A stretch of 6,135 bases of DNA from Verrucomicrobiota bacterium (GTDB taxonomy: Bacteria > Verrucomicrobiota > Verrucomicrobiia > Opitutales > Seribacteraceae), in NCBI GenBank assembly GCA_030830145.1, contig JAURNO010000524.1, positions 1 through 6,135 on the forward strand, read 5' to 3'. Made by a program: the position numbers and the translations under genes. The notes beneath the pieces were generated by a model that was not told where the DNA came from, ran no database searches, and saw only the letters and a list, made by a program, of their open reading frames with translations. Positions 5,607 through 6,135 of the stretch are shown here, piece by piece; the stretch's first letter is position 1; every line of letters starts with the position of its first letter.

Positions 5607-6135
5607 GGAAATGATCCATCGTTGCTCATCGTAAAAGTAGAAAAGCTTCTGCCCCTTCCACACACCGTAAAAGTACAGCCAACTCTCGTAGGAAGGGCCA
5701 TACAGCCTCGGATAAAGACCGGAATCCGTCCATAACCATCCCTCCCCTTTCTTCCAAAGCCACACCCCGGATGTCTGGCTTTGGACGGGAAAGACCCACC
5801 CCATCTTCTCATGCATGATCCAACCATTGGAAGACTGGAAAAAGTTACCGAACCATGGACTGGTCCACCAATCCTTGGTCGAACCGGAATCCGCTTCGGT
5901 CCAGGTCGGTTTGTTGCCCCAACCCGTGGTTACGAAGCTTTGTTCGAGACCATAGGCCGTACCCTCGGAGTTGACGGCATACGCCCGGACGTAATGAACT
6001 TGCGTCGAGGAGAGCGAGTTCGCCAATCCACTGAATTCACTGCCTGTTGTGGAGACCTGCCCGGGAGTAACACTCACGCCCGCCCCACCGAGGACTGGCA
6101 GGGAACGGCTGCCGACCACAAACCCCTTTTCCAAA
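5595..6135 (-). CDS. C-terminal fragment of a surface protein with FN3-like module and Trp-rich terminal domain
   Basis: The reading frame is open to the window edge, so the N-terminus is missing; about 180 codons are visible, ending at TGA (5597-5595). Numbering from the first full codon at 6134, residues 1-70 look like the end of an immunoglobulin/fibronectin-type fold, with the pattern HYVRAYAVNSEGTAYG followed by SFVTT, as in repetitive bacterial surface proteins. Residues 72-179 hold 14 Trp plus many Tyr and Phe, with recurring GW and WxW pairs (NGWIM, MGWVF, VWLW, GWLW). I associate such Trp-rich C-terminal domains with large exported proteins of Opitutae-like Verrucomicrobiota; that is recollection, not a search result. 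No catalytic motif or transmembrane helix is visible. The fragment probably belongs to a large exported protein, with the Trp-rich end serving adhesion, carbohydrate contact or retention at the envelope. Its stop codon overlaps the next gene's start, so the two are probably co-translated. Confidence 0.8.
   Translation of the reverse strand, partial: LEKGFVVGSRSLPVLGGAGVSVTPGQVSTTGSEFSGLANSLSSTQVHYVRAYAVNSEGTAYGLEQSFVTTGWGNKPTWTEADSGSTKDWWTSPWFGNFFQSSNGWIMHEKMGWVFPVQSQTSGVWLWKKGEGWLWTDSGLYPRLYGPSYESWLYFYGVWKGQKLFYFYDEQRWIISEEQ

Noticed and set aside
5599..5619. Upstream ATG start for the FecR gene, adding seven residues
   Set aside because: It lacks a ribosome-binding site and increases overlap with the upstream gene. 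The ATGA-overlap start gives a cleaner signal peptide. It cannot be fully excluded.

Overview
The window looks like part of a Gram-negative bacterial chromosome, most probably from the Verrucomicrobiota (perhaps the Opitutae or Puniceicoccales, marine or saline). This placement is inference. It rests on signal-peptide proteins with FecR domains that have no sigma-factor partner, an outer-membrane barrel ending in Phe, a tryptophan-rich C-terminal surface domain of a kind I associate with that group, and a Na+/H+ antiporter. No rRNA or other taxonomic marker is present.

All five supported genes lie on the minus strand, so transcription runs from the high coordinates to the low ones. In that order they are: (1) the C-terminal end of a surface protein with an FN3-like module and a Trp-rich domain (5595-6135, cut by the window edge); (2) a secreted FecR-domain protein whose C-terminal part forms tandem 21-residue coils resembling a parallel beta-helix (3400-5598); (3) a predicted outer-membrane beta-barrel with a proline-rich N-terminal linker (2241-3374); (4) a smaller secreted protein with a degenerate FecR-like core (1215-2111); (5) the first 394 residues of a CPA1-type Na+/H+ antiporter with strong SOS1-like motifs (1-1182, cut by the other edge).

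Genes 1 and 2 overlap by an ATGA stop/start. Genes 2 and 3 are 25 nt apart and genes 4 and 5 are 32 nt apart. The only sizeable gap is 129 nt between genes 3 and 4. It holds a GC-rich hairpin, weak promoter-like hexamers and a perfect 6-6-6 dyad, so the cluster may be two transcription units: genes 1-3 and genes 4-5. Genes 1-3 read as a cell-envelope module: a large displayed protein, an exported FecR/beta-helix protein and an outer-membrane barrel. Gene 4 repeats the FecR theme. The antiporter probably has a separate physiological role in Na+/pH homeostasis. No stretch over 300 bases lacks a gene. I see no tRNA, rRNA, CRISPR array, insertion sequence or phage gene.
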